From positions 1 through 55,536 of the forward strand of contig CAZSFD010000027.1 in the NCBI GenBank assembly GCA_964606085.1: a stretch of 55,536 bases of DNA. The letters run 5' to 3'. Shown here piece by piece: positions 32,740-40,947 of the stretch. Numbering within the stretch: the stretch's first letter is position 1; each line of letters starts with the position of its first letter. The position numbers were made by a program, and so were the translations under genes. The notes below the pieces were generated by a model, which was not told where the DNA came from, made no database searches, and saw nothing but the letters and a program-made list of their open reading frames with translations. The DNA comes from CAIQJJ01 sp964606085 (GTDB lineage Bacteria; Chloroflexota; Anaerolineae; Anaerolineales; UBA4823).

Positions 32740-35700
32740 ATGATCCCAACAACGATTGGCCGTTATCAAGTGCAAAAAGAACTGGGCCGTGGCGGCATGG
32801 CCATTGTCTATCTGGCGCACGACCCCACCTTCAACCGCGAGGTGGCGATCAAGGTGCTGCCGGCCGAACTGCTTCACGATGGCAACTTCAAGGCCCGTTT
32901 TGAGCGCGAGGCGCAGTCTGTGGCCCGCCTCGATCACCCGGCCATTGTCAGCGTCTACGACTACGGCGAAGCCGACGGCCAACCCTTTTTGGTCATGCGC
33001 TGGATGGCGGGCGGCTCACTGGCCGAACGCATTCGCGGCGGCAAGCCGTTCGACCTGGCCGAAGCGATCCGCATCGTCACCGTGATCGCCCCCGCCCTCG
33101 ACGAAGCCCACGCCAAAGGCATGGTACACCGCGACCTCAAACCCGAAAACATCCTCTTCGATGCCCGCGGCGAACCCTGCCTGGCCGATTTCGGCATCGT
33201 CAAACTCTCTGAAGCCGGGGCCACCCTCACCGGCACGGGCATCGTCGGCACGCCCGCTTACATGAGCCCCGAACAGGGCCGCGGCGAGCGCGACCTGGAT
33301 GGCCGCAGCGACATTTACGCCCTGGGCTGCATCTTCTATGAAATGCTATCGGGCGAGCCGCCTTATCTGGCCGATACGCCCATGGGCCAGATCATGAAGC
33401 ACATCACGGCCCCCACGCCCCATATCCTGGCGCGGCGCCCCGAACTGCCCGCCGCGGTACAGACCGTCCTTGACGCGGCGATGAACAAGCGCCGTGTCAA
33501 CCGCTACCCCACCGCGGCGGCGATGGTGCAAGATTTAGAACGCCTGCTGGCTGGCCAGCCCCTCCCCCGGGCCGAAGTGACCCCCACCTTGACCGACGAG
33601 CCGACGGTGGCCGCACGGCGCAGCGATACCCCGCAGCCAGCCCTGCCCACGCCGCGCAAGCGTGTTGTTCCAGCGGCCACGCCGCGCCCGGCGGCGGCGC
33701 GGGGCAGGGGGCGCTGGGTGTGGGCGGTGCTGGCTTTGCTCTTGATCGGCCTGTTGCTGGGCGGCGGGTTCTTCGTCACCCGGCTGCCCGCCTGGCAGCA
33801 ATGGGTTGCTGGCCCGGCTACGCCCTCACGCCTGGCGTTATTGCCGCCATCAGCCACGCGCCCGCCTGCCACCGCAACGCAGGCCGCCTCGCCAACCGCC
33901 GACACGCCGATGGCGACCGACGCGCCTTCCCCCACGGTTGAAGCAACCGCCACCCCTTCTGCCCCCACCAGCGAACCTGCCGCTTCGCCCACCCCTGAAC
34001 CGGTGGCCGCCCCGGCGCCATTGAATTACCCCGCAGGCATGGTTGATTTGCCTGATTTGACGCAAGCACTGGGCGCAGATCAATTCAGCCAGATGATCAA
34101 ACTGGCCACCTCTGGGCAAGGGGCCTTCATGCACATGAGCCTGTCTGCCGATGGCAGCGTGCTGGCCCTGGCCACCAGCACGCGCATCTACTTTTACAAC
34201 CCAGGCGATCTGATCCCCATTGGTGAAGTGCCGCTGCAATTCCCTGCCACGCAAATTGCTCTCTCGCCCGATCATCGTCTGGTGGCCGCCGCCTGCCAGC
34301 ACGACACGGTGTTATGGGATTGGCAGGCGCAGCAGCTTCTCTTCACCATGACCAATCCATTGGCTGATGCGCTCAACCGGGTGAACTTTTCCAACGATGG
34401 ACAATACGTGGTCAGCGGCGGCAGCCACACGTTCGTCTGGCGGGTGGCCGATGGCAGCCTGGCGTACACGGCTGAAAACATCCCCGCCCAGGCCGCCGAT
34501 ATTTCGCGCGACGGCCAATTCCTGGCTATCCCCGCCACCAACCAGACCGTGCAAATCATCCGCCTGAGCGATGGCTCGCTGGCGCAAGAACTCCGTTCAT
34601 TTGGCGTCACCGGCCTGCACTTCTCGCCAGATGGCGAGGTATTGGCCAGCATTACGCCAGAGGCCAATATCGTGCGCTTATGGAAGGTAAGCAACTGGCA
34701 GGAATTGGGCGTTCTCGATGGCAGCGCGGTGGAATTTTCGGGCGATGGGCGCACCGTGGCCGTGGATCATCGCAAACGGCAGACGATTAACGTCTGGCGG
34801 TATGGGGCCTCGGGTGCGCCAGACGTGCCGCTGGGCAACTACGCCTATGACCGCGACGGCACCATCGGCATTCACCTCTCTGCCGATGGCACGTACATGG
34901 CCTTCTGGTACACCTCGCAAATTGCCGATGACCCCGTCGGTGAAAAATTTACCATCAAGGTCACGCGTGTGGTAGATGAAAAACCAATCGCCAGCCTGAA
35001 CGTGTCGAAAACGTGGATCAGCCAGGTGCTGACCTCGCCCGACGAATTGTGGCTTTATTCGCTCTCGGCGCAATCGGTGGTGCAGATGTGGGACATTCTC
35101 GCGGCAGAAAACCTGGCTTCGCTCAACCGCGATACGGCCACCACTTCCCCCGGCATTGGCAAAGCCAGCAATGCCCTGGCCGCCAGTGCCACCGAAATCA
35201 CCTCCAGCAACGGGGTGATGCGCGCCCAGATCGCTGGCACGAACGTGGATGTTTTCTACGCCACCGATGGCAGCAAACTGCGCACCATCGCGGCCAATTT
35301 GGCCGCCACAACCGACATCGCCTTTACGCCTGATGGTCAGGTGTTGGCGACCATTTCGCAGGGCGGCACGGTGCGCATCTGGCTGGTGGATAGCGGAAAA
35401 CAGGTGTGCGTGATCGGCGGGGTGGGCGATGTGGCGAAATTGGAAAATGTGCAGCGGGTGTTCTTCTCCTCCGACGGCGCGACGCTGGCCACTTACCAGC
35501 AGGATAAAACCCTGGGCTATTGGAATGCCAGCACCTGCCAACTGCGGGCCAGCTACGAGCTGCAACCCTACCTGCTCTCAGCCGACAAAACCCTGTTCAT
35601 AGACTGGCACGGCGACCTGACCTTCCGCAAAATTGACGATGGCAGCGCCCTGTTTACCTACCTCGGCCCCTTCAGCGCCCCCACCCTTTCCAGCGATGGT

Positions 35701-35760
35701 CTCTTTTTCTCAGCAACCCTGTGGGACAAAACCATCCATGTTTGGGGCATTGCGCCCTGA
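32740..35760 (+). CDS. Membrane Ser/Thr protein kinase with extracytoplasmic WD40 region
   Basis: Active-looking kinase (GRGGMAIVYLAH, VAIKVL, MVHRDLKPEN, ADFGIVK, GTPAYMSPEQ). Its kinase domain is close to that of the second kinase of the cluster, including the PAYMSPEQGRGE segment, so the two are likely paralogues. One membrane helix (about 325-347), a Pro/Ala/Thr stalk, then about 570 residues of WD40-like repeats (for example VTGLHFSPDGEVLASITPEA, ATTDIAFTPDGQVLATI). It starts eight bases after the preceding stop and ends the cluster; a tRNA gene follows. Confidence 0.92.
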   Translation: MIPTTIGRYQVQKELGRGGMAIVYLAHDPTFNREVAIKVLPAELLHDGNFKARFEREAQSVARLDHPAIVSVYDYGEADGQPFLVMRWMAGGSLAERIRGGKPFDLAEAIRIVTVIAPALDEAHAKGMVHRDLKPENILFDARGEPCLADFGIVKLSEAGATLTGTGIVGTPAYMSPEQGRGERDLDGRSDIYALGCIFYEMLSGEPPYLADTPMGQIMKHITAPTPHILARRPELPAAVQTVLDAAMNKRRVNRYPTAAAMVQDLERLLAGQPLPRAEVTPTLTDEPTVAARRSDTPQPALPTPRKRVVPAATPRPAAARGRGRWVWAVLALLLIGLLLGGGFFVTRLPAWQQWVAGPATPSRLALLPPSATRPPATATQAASPTADTPMATDAPSPTVEATATPSAPTSEPAASPTPEPVAAPAPLNYPAGMVDLPDLTQALGADQFSQMIKLATSGQGAFMHMSLSADGSVLALATSTRIYFYNPGDLIPIGEVPLQFPATQIALSPDHRLVAAACQHDTVLWDWQAQQLLFTMTNPLADALNRVNFSNDGQYVVSGGSHTFVWRVADGSLAYTAENIPAQAADISRDGQFLAIPATNQTVQIIRLSDGSLAQELRSFGVTGLHFSPDGEVLASITPEANIVRLWKVSNWQELGVLDGSAVEFSGDGRTVAVDHRKRQTINVWRYGASGAPDVPLGNYAYDRDGTIGIHLSADGTYMAFWYTSQIADDPVGEKFTIKVTRVVDEKPIASLNVSKTWISQVLTSPDELWLYSLSAQSVVQMWDILAAENLASLNRDTATTSPGIGKASNALAASATEITSSNGVMRAQIAGTNVDVFYATDGSKLRTIAANLAATTDIAFTPDGQVLATISQGGTVRIWLVDSGKQVCVIGGVGDVAKLENVQRVFFSSDGATLATYQQDKTLGYWNASTCQLRASYELQPYLLSADKTLFIDWHGDLTFRKIDDGSALFTYLGPFSAPTLSSDGLFFSATLWDKTIHVWGIAP

Positions 35761-35786
35761 CACCTGAGTTTGCATGTCGCCAAACT

Positions 35787-35816
35787 TTGGTCAATCTACG
35801 CCACCCGCGATATAAT
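35787..35816 (+). promoter_or_regulatory. tRNA promoter
   Basis: TTGGTC (35787-35792), 18 bases, TATAAT (35811-35816), placed 17 bases before the tRNA. Confidence 0.6.
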
Positions 35817-35833
35817 TCACCCGCCTATCTCAC

Positions 35834-35905
35834 GGGCCCGTAGCTCAATGGCAGAGCGGAGTGCTCATAACACTTTGGTTTCTGGTTCGAGTCCAGGCGG
35901 GCCCA
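35834..35905 (+). tRNA. tRNA with CAU anticodon (Met or lysidine-type Ile2)
   Basis: 72-nt cloverleaf: acceptor GGGCCCG/CGGGCCC, D arm GCTC-GAGC, anticodon stem GAGTG/CACTT with loop CTCATAA, 5-base variable loop, and T arm TCTGG-TTCGAGT-CCAGG. CCA is not encoded. The CTCATAA loop and the downstream TTGGTT...CTGGTTC pattern resemble Ile2 tRNAs more than elongator Met, but the sequence alone cannot settle this. Confidence 0.93.
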
Positions 35906-35909
35906 CACG

Positions 35910-35950
35910 AACAAGGCGCAGTTCTTCAATGAACTGCGCCTTGTTTGTTT
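35910..35950 (+). terminator. tRNA terminator
   Basis: A 15-bp perfect stem (AACAAGGCGCAGTTC and complement) around TTCAAT, then TTGTTTAAT. Confidence 0.9.
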
Positions 35951-36017
35951 AATACCCGCTGACGATGTCAGCGACATTCCCCACGAATGAAAGAAGCTGG
36001 AAACCTTGCGCGCCCTC

Positions 36018-36122
36018 AACTATCCCCACCGGCTTCAACCCGCGGCGCCAGGCCGAAAACCTGGCAGCGCTCGAACTGAACCTGACCGCGGAAGGGATGG
36101 CGCTGCTCACCGGGATGAGGCC
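36018..36122 (+). pseudogene. Relic of an aldo/keto reductase 3' end
   Basis: Encodes TIPTGFNPRRQAENLAALEL and the next dozen residues, which match the C-terminus of the complete aldo/keto reductase at 43012-43827 at both protein and DNA level. The central 48 bases from CAGGCCGAAAACC differ at one position. Nothing of the rest of the gene precedes it. The similarity stops where the convergent TPR gene ends (36123). The two copies are in direct orientation, 7.7 kb apart. Confidence 0.8.
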
Positions 36123-39100
36123 TCAGGCCGCGCCGGCCTGCACGTAGGCCAGGATTTGGCGCACGAGCATCGCATCGCTGTCATCCAGGCCCTCGGTCAG
36201 CGCGGCTTCGTCGCGCTCGCCATGCCACAGCAGGATCACCGGCCCCATCAAGCGCCAGCCCTTTTGCTCCAACTGCGGCAAAAGCGCCTCGATTTGGGGG
36301 CGCAGGCCGGCATCGCCCTGGGCCACCGCGGCAATGCCGCGCAGCAGCGGATCGAACTCGCGCAAGACCTCTGCCATATCCGGGCCGGAGGGCGGTGCTT
36401 CTGCCTCGCCACCCCCGCCGCTGATCAAATCAGCCTGGCGCAACTGGCGCAGGATGGCTTGCGCCTGCTCCGGCGGCAGGGCTTCCAGCGCCGCCCCCAA
36501 AGCCTGGCTGAACGCTTCCCCATCCAAGTCAAACGCCTGGCGCACCGCCGGCGGCATCTGCGCCAGCACCTGCTCCTGCGCCTGTTGACGCGTTTCTCGT
36601 TTCCCCTTTTCCTTCTTCGCCATCTCCCACACTGCCGCAATGGTGGCATCCCCATCTGGCGCAACCCGCGGCAGGCGCTCGAACAGGCCCGCAAAGCGCA
36701 CGCCTTCGATTTGCTCGACGGTTTGTACCACCTCGGCGAAGGAAGGCGGCTGCGGCGGGAGCGGGGCGTTGGCAAGGTTGTTAAGTGTACTGGCTAACAT
36801 GCCCGAACTGATTTGCACGCGAATGCTCCCTGCCGCCAGCCGGTGGGCCAGGACGAGGGCGGCGGGCGCACCGGTGCGCTGCAGGTAATTGGCCAGGTTG
36901 TTGTGGCTGATGGCGCAGTCTTCGGGTTCGCCGACCTGGTACTTGTAGCGCAGGGCGGTCTGCTCGAAGCGCACGGCGGCCTGGGAAGCGGGAGCGCCCT
37001 GCTCCCGCGCTTCCTGGTATTCCAGGTCGGCCAGGGCGGAGAAGACCTTGCCCAAGCCGGGGATGTCGCGTTCGGCCTCGAAGACCTGGCGGCAGGCTTC
37101 CAGCAGGCGGCGGGCCTCGGCGTAACGGCGCAGGCGCAGCAGCGGGGAGTAGTCGTTGAAGCGCCTGCGGGCCACTTCGGCGGCATCGGCCGCGCGCGCT
37201 TGCTTGTAGCGGATGCTTTCGGCGTTGAGGGCCAGGGCGGTTTCCCAGCGTTCCAGGCCCAGGGCGGCAAAGCGGCCGGTATCCAGCAGGCCTTCGCGCA
37301 CATTCCAGGGGTTGGCGATCTCTTCGGTCTGGCTTTCTTCGGGCAGCGCAGTTAACTGCGGGCGGAGCTGCTCCACCGCCTGCAGCACTTCCTGGTAGCG
37401 CCCGAGGGCGTTGAGCAGTTGCAGGCGCTGGGCTTCATCCGAGAGCTGCGTCCACGGGCCGAGGCCGGCGCGGCGGGTGTAGGCGGCCTTCTCGTCGGCC
37501 AGCGGCAGGGCTTCGGCGGCGCGGCCGAGGGCTTTCAGCAGGTTGAGCAGTTGGCCCGCCGCGACCGAGGCCAGGCGATAATTGCCCTGCGCCACACAGC
37601 GGGCAATCACCTCGCGTTCCATTTGCTCGGCCTCGGCGTAGCGCCCGGCCTTGAGCAGGGCGTTGGCCAGCACGCCGGCGTTTTCCAATCCTTCGGGCGT
37701 GCCCTCGGTGGCAGCAACCACCTGGCGCAGGGCGGGCAGGGCGAAGGCCAGCGCTGCCGGGGTGGTGTCGCGCTGGATGACGCCCTCGATCAGCGTGCTG
37801 GCTTCTTCCCAGCGCCGGGCGCGCAGCAGGTAGGGGGCGGCGCGCTTGCCGCCCAGCACCACCAGCGGCCCGCCGCCCTGCATTTCGGTGCGGATGCCGT
37901 GCATGAATACGGCTTTCCAATAATCGCCCAGTTCCCAATCGGCGGCGGCCAGGGCGGCGGCGGGGGCCAGGCTGCGGGCGGTCTCGGCCAGGGCGGGATG
38001 GAGGGAATAGGTTGCAGGGGGCAGGGTGGCAGATTGCAGGTTGGCGGGCAGGGGGCGGGCGTCGAGCAGGGCGGAGGTGGTGAGGGCGTGCAGGGCGGCG
38101 GGCAGGCCAAAATCGGGTTCGGCCAGGGCGGCGTTGGCCCAGGCAGGGCAGTCGCCAGCAGGTGGCGCACCCTCGCTCCCCGGCTGCCCCGCTCCCCGCT
38201 GCCCCGTCAGGCGTTGCAAAAAGTCTCCCCAATTCGCCTCCACCACCATCGAATTCAAATCTTCGGGTTCGAGACGCGCCAGGAAGAACAGCAGCAGGCG
38301 CGCCGCGGCGGGCAGGGCGTTGGCCAGGTCGGTCGTCCAGCGCGCCAGGATGGGCAAAAAGTCGCTTTCTTCGTAGGCGCTCTCGTCGCAGGCGAAGAAG
38401 CGCTGCACTTTGTCGTCGCCCCCCCCTGCCGCCCCCCCTCCCGGCCTCCCCCCTGAAAGGGGGGAGGAGTCTTGCAGGCGGGCGGCCAGGGCCAGTGGGT
38501 CAGCCGCCAGTGTATCGGCCAGTTCGAGCAGTTTGGGGTGGCCCTGGGCGGCTTCGAGGGCGGCGAACCACAGGCGGCGCGTGGCGGGGGCTTCAGAGAG
38601 CCGGCGCAGGTGCGGCAGGCTGCGCCCCAGCAGGGCGCTCTCGCGCCAACTGAGGGCGTGGATCGGCTGGCGGCTGAGGCGTGGGTGCGCTTGCAGGGCG
38701 GCCGGCAGGCGGCGGCTGGTCAGCACCAGCCGCGACGGGCCGCGCTGCGCCAGGAAGACCTCTTCGATCAGCACGCCCCACTGCGGGTCGCGCCAGGCCG
38801 CGCTGGCCGTCAGCAGGCTTTCGGCGTTGTCAATCACCACCAAAATGGCGTTGCGCTGCAGCACGTCTTTCAGGCGCGGGGCGGTGCGGCGTTTGAATTC
38901 CTGCGGCTGGTCGGCGAAGGCGCTCAGGTTGAGTTCGTGCAGGCTGAGCTGCGTTTCCATCTCGAGCAGGAAGTCGTTGAAGACCTTCTGAATGTCGCTG
39001 GCCTGGTCTTCGTCGGGGGCTTTGAACCAGACGTAGCCGCGGAAGCGATCGCGTTCGTGGCGGTAGGCCAGTTCGAGGGCGCAGGAGGTCTTGCCGGCCC

Positions 39101-39146
39101 CGGCCATGCCGTAGAACAGCACGCCCGCCAGCCCGCTCTGGCGGCC
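36123..39146 (-). CDS. STAND-type NTPase and TPR part of a CHAT-NTPase-TPR protein (frameshifted from its N-terminus)
   Basis: Continues the CHAT gene in a shifted frame, so no start of its own is assumed; the coordinate marks the approximate frameshift. It opens with LAGVLFYGMAGAGKTSCALE, a Walker A site, followed by Walker B-like ILVVIDNAESLL and the sensor-like RLVLTSRRLP, the pattern of NB-ARC/NACHT-like STAND ATPases. From about residue 380 on it is helical with TPR-like pairs (LRQVVAATEGTPEGLENAGV, AGRYAEAEQMEREVIA, AEARRLLEACRQVFEAE). STAND-TPR proteins oligomerise on sensing a trigger. A GC-rich 41-bp repeat is embedded at 38433-38473. Nearly 1000 codons without a stop argue that the frame is under selection. 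Confidence 0.8.
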   Translation of the reverse strand, partial: GRQSGLAGVLFYGMAGAGKTSCALELAYRHERDRFRGYVWFKAPDEDQASDIQKVFNDFLLEMETQLSLHELNLSAFADQPQEFKRRTAPRLKDVLQRNAILVVIDNAESLLTASAAWRDPQWGVLIEEVFLAQRGPSRLVLTSRRLPAALQAHPRLSRQPIHALSWRESALLGRSLPHLRRLSEAPATRRLWFAALEAAQGHPKLLELADTLAADPLALAARLQDSSPLSGGRPGGGAAGGGDDKVQRFFACDESAYEESDFLPILARWTTDLANALPAAARLLLFFLARLEPEDLNSMVVEANWGDFLQRLTGQRGAGQPGSEGAPPAGDCPAWANAALAEPDFGLPAALHALTTSALLDARPLPANLQSATLPPATYSLHPALAETARSLAPAAALAAADWELGDYWKAVFMHGIRTEMQGGGPLVVLGGKRAAPYLLRARRWEEASTLIEGVIQRDTTPAALAFALPALRQVVAATEGTPEGLENAGVLANALLKAGRYAEAEQMEREVIARCVAQGNYRLASVAAGQLLNLLKALGRAAEALPLADEKAAYTRRAGLGPWTQLSDEAQRLQLLNALGRYQEVLQAVEQLRPQLTALPEESQTEEIANPWNVREGLLDTGRFAALGLERWETALALNAESIRYKQARAADAAEVARRRFNDYSPLLRLRRYAEARRLLEACRQVFEAERDIPGLGKVFSALADLEYQEAREQGAPASQAAVRFEQTALRYKYQVGEPEDCAISHNNLANYLQRTGAPAALVLAHRLAAGSIRVQISSGMLASTLNNLANAPLPPQPPSFAEVVQTVEQIEGVRFAGLFERLPRVAPDGDATIAAVWEMAKKEKGKRETRQQAQEQVLAQMPPAVRQAFDLDGEAFSQALGAALEALPPEQAQAILRQLRQADLISGGGGEAEAPPSGPDMAEVLREFDPLLRGIAAVAQGDAGLRPQIEALLPQLEQKGWRLMGPVILLWHGERDEAALTEGLDDSDAMLVRQILAYVQAGAA
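38433..38473. repeat. 41-bp GC-rich repeat, copy 2
   Basis: Contains CCTCCCGGCCTCCCCCCTG followed by an A-rich turn and GGGGGGAGGAGTCTT. It encodes QDSSPLSGGRPGGGA in the TPR gene frame. It differs from the copy at 39581-39621 by one base and is read in the same frame. Confidence 0.88.
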
Positions 39147-40498
39147 AGGGCCTGGGCGGCGCGCAGCAGCGGCATCAGGCGGCCCACGAAGCGGCGCGGC
39201 TCTTCAGGGAAGGCCAGCCCCAGCCCGCTGGCCTGCAATTCGACGTCGAGCGGGGCGGCAGGCGGTTTGAACTTCAAATCGGCGGCGCGGCGGCCAAACA
39301 GCAGCGGCGTGATGGCCGAGGTCTCGGGGGCGGTCGTGGTCTTGAGCGCCTCGCCCAGCGAAAGTTGCAGCGCATCGGGCAGGGCGCGTTTTTTGTCGAG
39401 CAGCTTCTCGAACAGCCCCAGCAGCAGGGCCACGGCGAACTCGTCGCCGACGGCGTAGCGCATGGCCAGCACGGCGCAATCCAGCCCTTCGGCCACCTGC
39501 TGCGCCAGGCTGGGGAAGTGCGTGGCAGATTGCGGGGCGGCATCGGGCGGGGGCGGGTAGGCTTCGCGGTCGCTTTCTGACCCCCCTCCCGGCCTCCCCC
39601 CTGCAAGGGGGGAGGAGTCTTCGAGGTGGGCGCGCTCGATCCGAGCGCGCTCGGCGCGCAGGGCGTTCAGGCTGGCCGCGCCGGAGTAGCAGGCCGAAAG
39701 CGTCACCAGTTGCGGCGGCGGGGAGGCCGTTTGCAGCATCGCCAGGAAATCGGCGGCGGGCAGGCGGTCGAGCGTGCCGTCGTCGTGTTCCAGCACCAGT
39801 TCGCCCTGCAGGCCGTGGCCGGAAAAATGGACGATGTCCCAGCCTTCGCCGTCTTCGAGGGCGTCTTGCAGGGTCTGGCGGGTGGCGCCATATTGCAGCG
39901 TGCGCACGTGCAGGTTCAGGCCGCGCGTCTGGGCCAGTTCTTCCAGTTGGTGTTTGAGCTGGTAGCGTTCCTCGCGCAAGTTGAGCGGCGAGGCGTCGTC
40001 GGGCAGGCTGAAGATGCCCAGCACGCGCAGGGCGGGGCGCTCGGCCCGTGGGTGGGGCAAACTGGAAGGCTGCCCGATGGTGTAGACCAGGCGCAGCCCG
40101 GCCTCGGCGAGGGTTTGGCCGTCCAGGTGGGCGATCTCGAACGGGCGGAAGAGCAGGCCCTGGGCGGCGGCGGGCAGCGTCACCTGCACCACCGTGGCGG
40201 GCGGGCGCAGCCGTTGGCGCAAGGCCGCTTGCAGCCCACCGAAGAGCGCCGCGCCGGCCCATTCGCCCAGGTCGTCCATCCAGGCGGCGCGCTCGGCCAG
40301 GCATTGCTCGTAGCGGTCGTAGTCGAAGGGGTGGTGGTAATCCAGGCGGGCGGGGATGTCGAGGAAATCCTGGTAGCGCGGGTCAGCGGCGTCGAGCGTC
40401 ACTTCGTGGTCGGCCAGGAATTTGTGGTTTTCGTCGGACAACACCCAACGCCAGCGTGTATCCGCTTGATAGTCCGTCAGTTCGAGGTGCAAGGGCAT
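38924..40498 (-). CDS. CHAT-domain protease part of a CHAT-NTPase-TPR protein
   Basis: N-terminal half of the protein. CHAT (caspase HetF-associated with TPR) cysteine protease signs: catalytic His in IVHFSGHGLQGEL (about 226) and Cys in LVTLSACYSGAASL (about 262). A region leading to FVGRLMPLLRAAQALAA, the usual approach to a STAND ATPase, follows. At about 39140 the reading frame must shift by one base to continue into GMAGAGKT; without it this frame runs 70 meaningless codons to a stop at 38924. ATG 40498 has AGGAGG six bases upstream. A 41-bp repeat (39581-39621) is inserted in frame between the CHAT core and the linker. CHAT-TPR proteins include caspase-like effectors of bacterial immunity. 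Confidence 0.85.
   Translation of the reverse strand: MPLHLELTDYQADTRWRWVLSDENHKFLADHEVTLDAADPRYQDFLDIPARLDYHHPFDYDRYEQCLAERAAWMDDLGEWAGAALFGGLQAALRQRLRPPATVVQVTLPAAAQGLLFRPFEIAHLDGQTLAEAGLRLVYTIGQPSSLPHPRAERPALRVLGIFSLPDDASPLNLREERYQLKHQLEELAQTRGLNLHVRTLQYGATRQTLQDALEDGEGWDIVHFSGHGLQGELVLEHDDGTLDRLPAADFLAMLQTASPPPQLVTLSACYSGAASLNALRAERARIERAHLEDSSPLAGGRPGGGSESDREAYPPPPDAAPQSATHFPSLAQQVAEGLDCAVLAMRYAVGDEFAVALLLGLFEKLLDKKRALPDALQLSLGEALKTTTAPETSAITPLLFGRRAADLKFKPPAAPLDVELQASGLGLAFPEEPRRFVGRLMPLLRAAQALAARAGWRACCSTAWPGPARPPAPSNWPTATNAIASAATSGSKPPTKTRPATFRRSSTTSCSRWKRSSACTNST
39581..39621. repeat. 41-bp GC-rich repeat, copy 1
   Basis: Same unit as 38433-38473 with one base change. It encodes EDSSPLAGGRPGGGS in the CHAT part of the protein. 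Confidence 0.88.
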
Positions 40499-40550
40499 GG
40501 GAATCCTCCTGTGTTTGGCCCGCCCGGTGAGAGATGGATGCGATGGGGAA

Positions 40551-40584
40551 ATTATAACCGCATCCCGTCGCGGGATGGGATGCG
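40551..40584 (-). promoter_or_regulatory. Promoter and operator-like palindrome of the CHAT gene
   Basis: On the minus strand TATAAT (40556-40551) is preceded by an inverted repeat CGCATCCC-N10-GGGATGCG (40559-40584) covering the -35 position, where no consensus -35 is seen. A regulator binding there would control transcription; this is inferred from position only. Confidence 0.5.
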
Positions 40585-40627
40585 GCACGCCGGCTGCCGA
40601 AGGGTTGGCAATGGCGCTGGGGTAAGC

Positions 40628-40664
40628 GACAGGCCACCCACGCCGTTGAGCGTGAGTGGCCTGT
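40628..40664. terminator. Hairpin downstream of the GHKL-zincin gene
   Basis: ACAGGCCACCCACGC pairs with GCGTGAGTGGCCTGT with one bulge. It could end leftward transcription from the GHKL gene, but no T-tract follows. Confidence 0.4.
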
Positions 40665-40738
40665 GTGTGCAAATCCCTGTCGCACCCCACCGCGTGTCGG
40701 TTGATTGCTTTGGGAGTGTTTCACTTGAGTTGAAAATC

Positions 40739-40796
40739 GGTTTCGACAAGCTCAACCGACGCTGGTTGATGGCGAACTTCGTTCGCAGTCGAAACC
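40739..40796. repeat. Three-stem palindromic element
   Basis: Outer stem GGTTTCGAC (40739-40747) with GTCGAAACC (40788-40796) encloses two hairpins: TCAACC/GGTTGA (40752-40769) and GCGAAC-TTC-GTTCGC (40772-40786). The shape is a cloverleaf-like junction, as in REP-type elements or a small structured RNA. Confidence 0.6.
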
Positions 40797-40947
40797 AGCA
40801 GCCCAACTCAAATGGCGCCCGATTGCTTTTGATTGCAGGATTCATCCGCTGCCGGGCGATGGCTGAACAGTTACGTTTTGCACGGATTACCGTCAAAAAA
40901 AACCTGTCGTATAAACATTCCCCGTACATTGTGCTTGATTCGATGGG

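Larger units (their letters stand above)
40499..40947. other. 449-base spacer between the CHAT gene and the GHKL-zincin gene
   Basis: Contains the CHAT promoter and palindrome (40551-40584), a hairpin (40628-40664), a three-stem element (40739-40796) and about 150 bases in which I see no gene. Open frames here, including a 125-codon one, translate repeat sequence and look spurious. Confidence 0.6.

Noticed and set aside
35834..36122. tRNA 3' end as the attachment site of the accessory block
   Set aside because: I see no second copy of the tRNA 3' end downstream and no integrase; the direct repeats are of the aldo/keto reductase instead.
38924..39150. Programmed frameshift in the CHAT gene
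   Set aside because: I see no slippery heptamer or downstream stimulator; an error or mutation is simpler.
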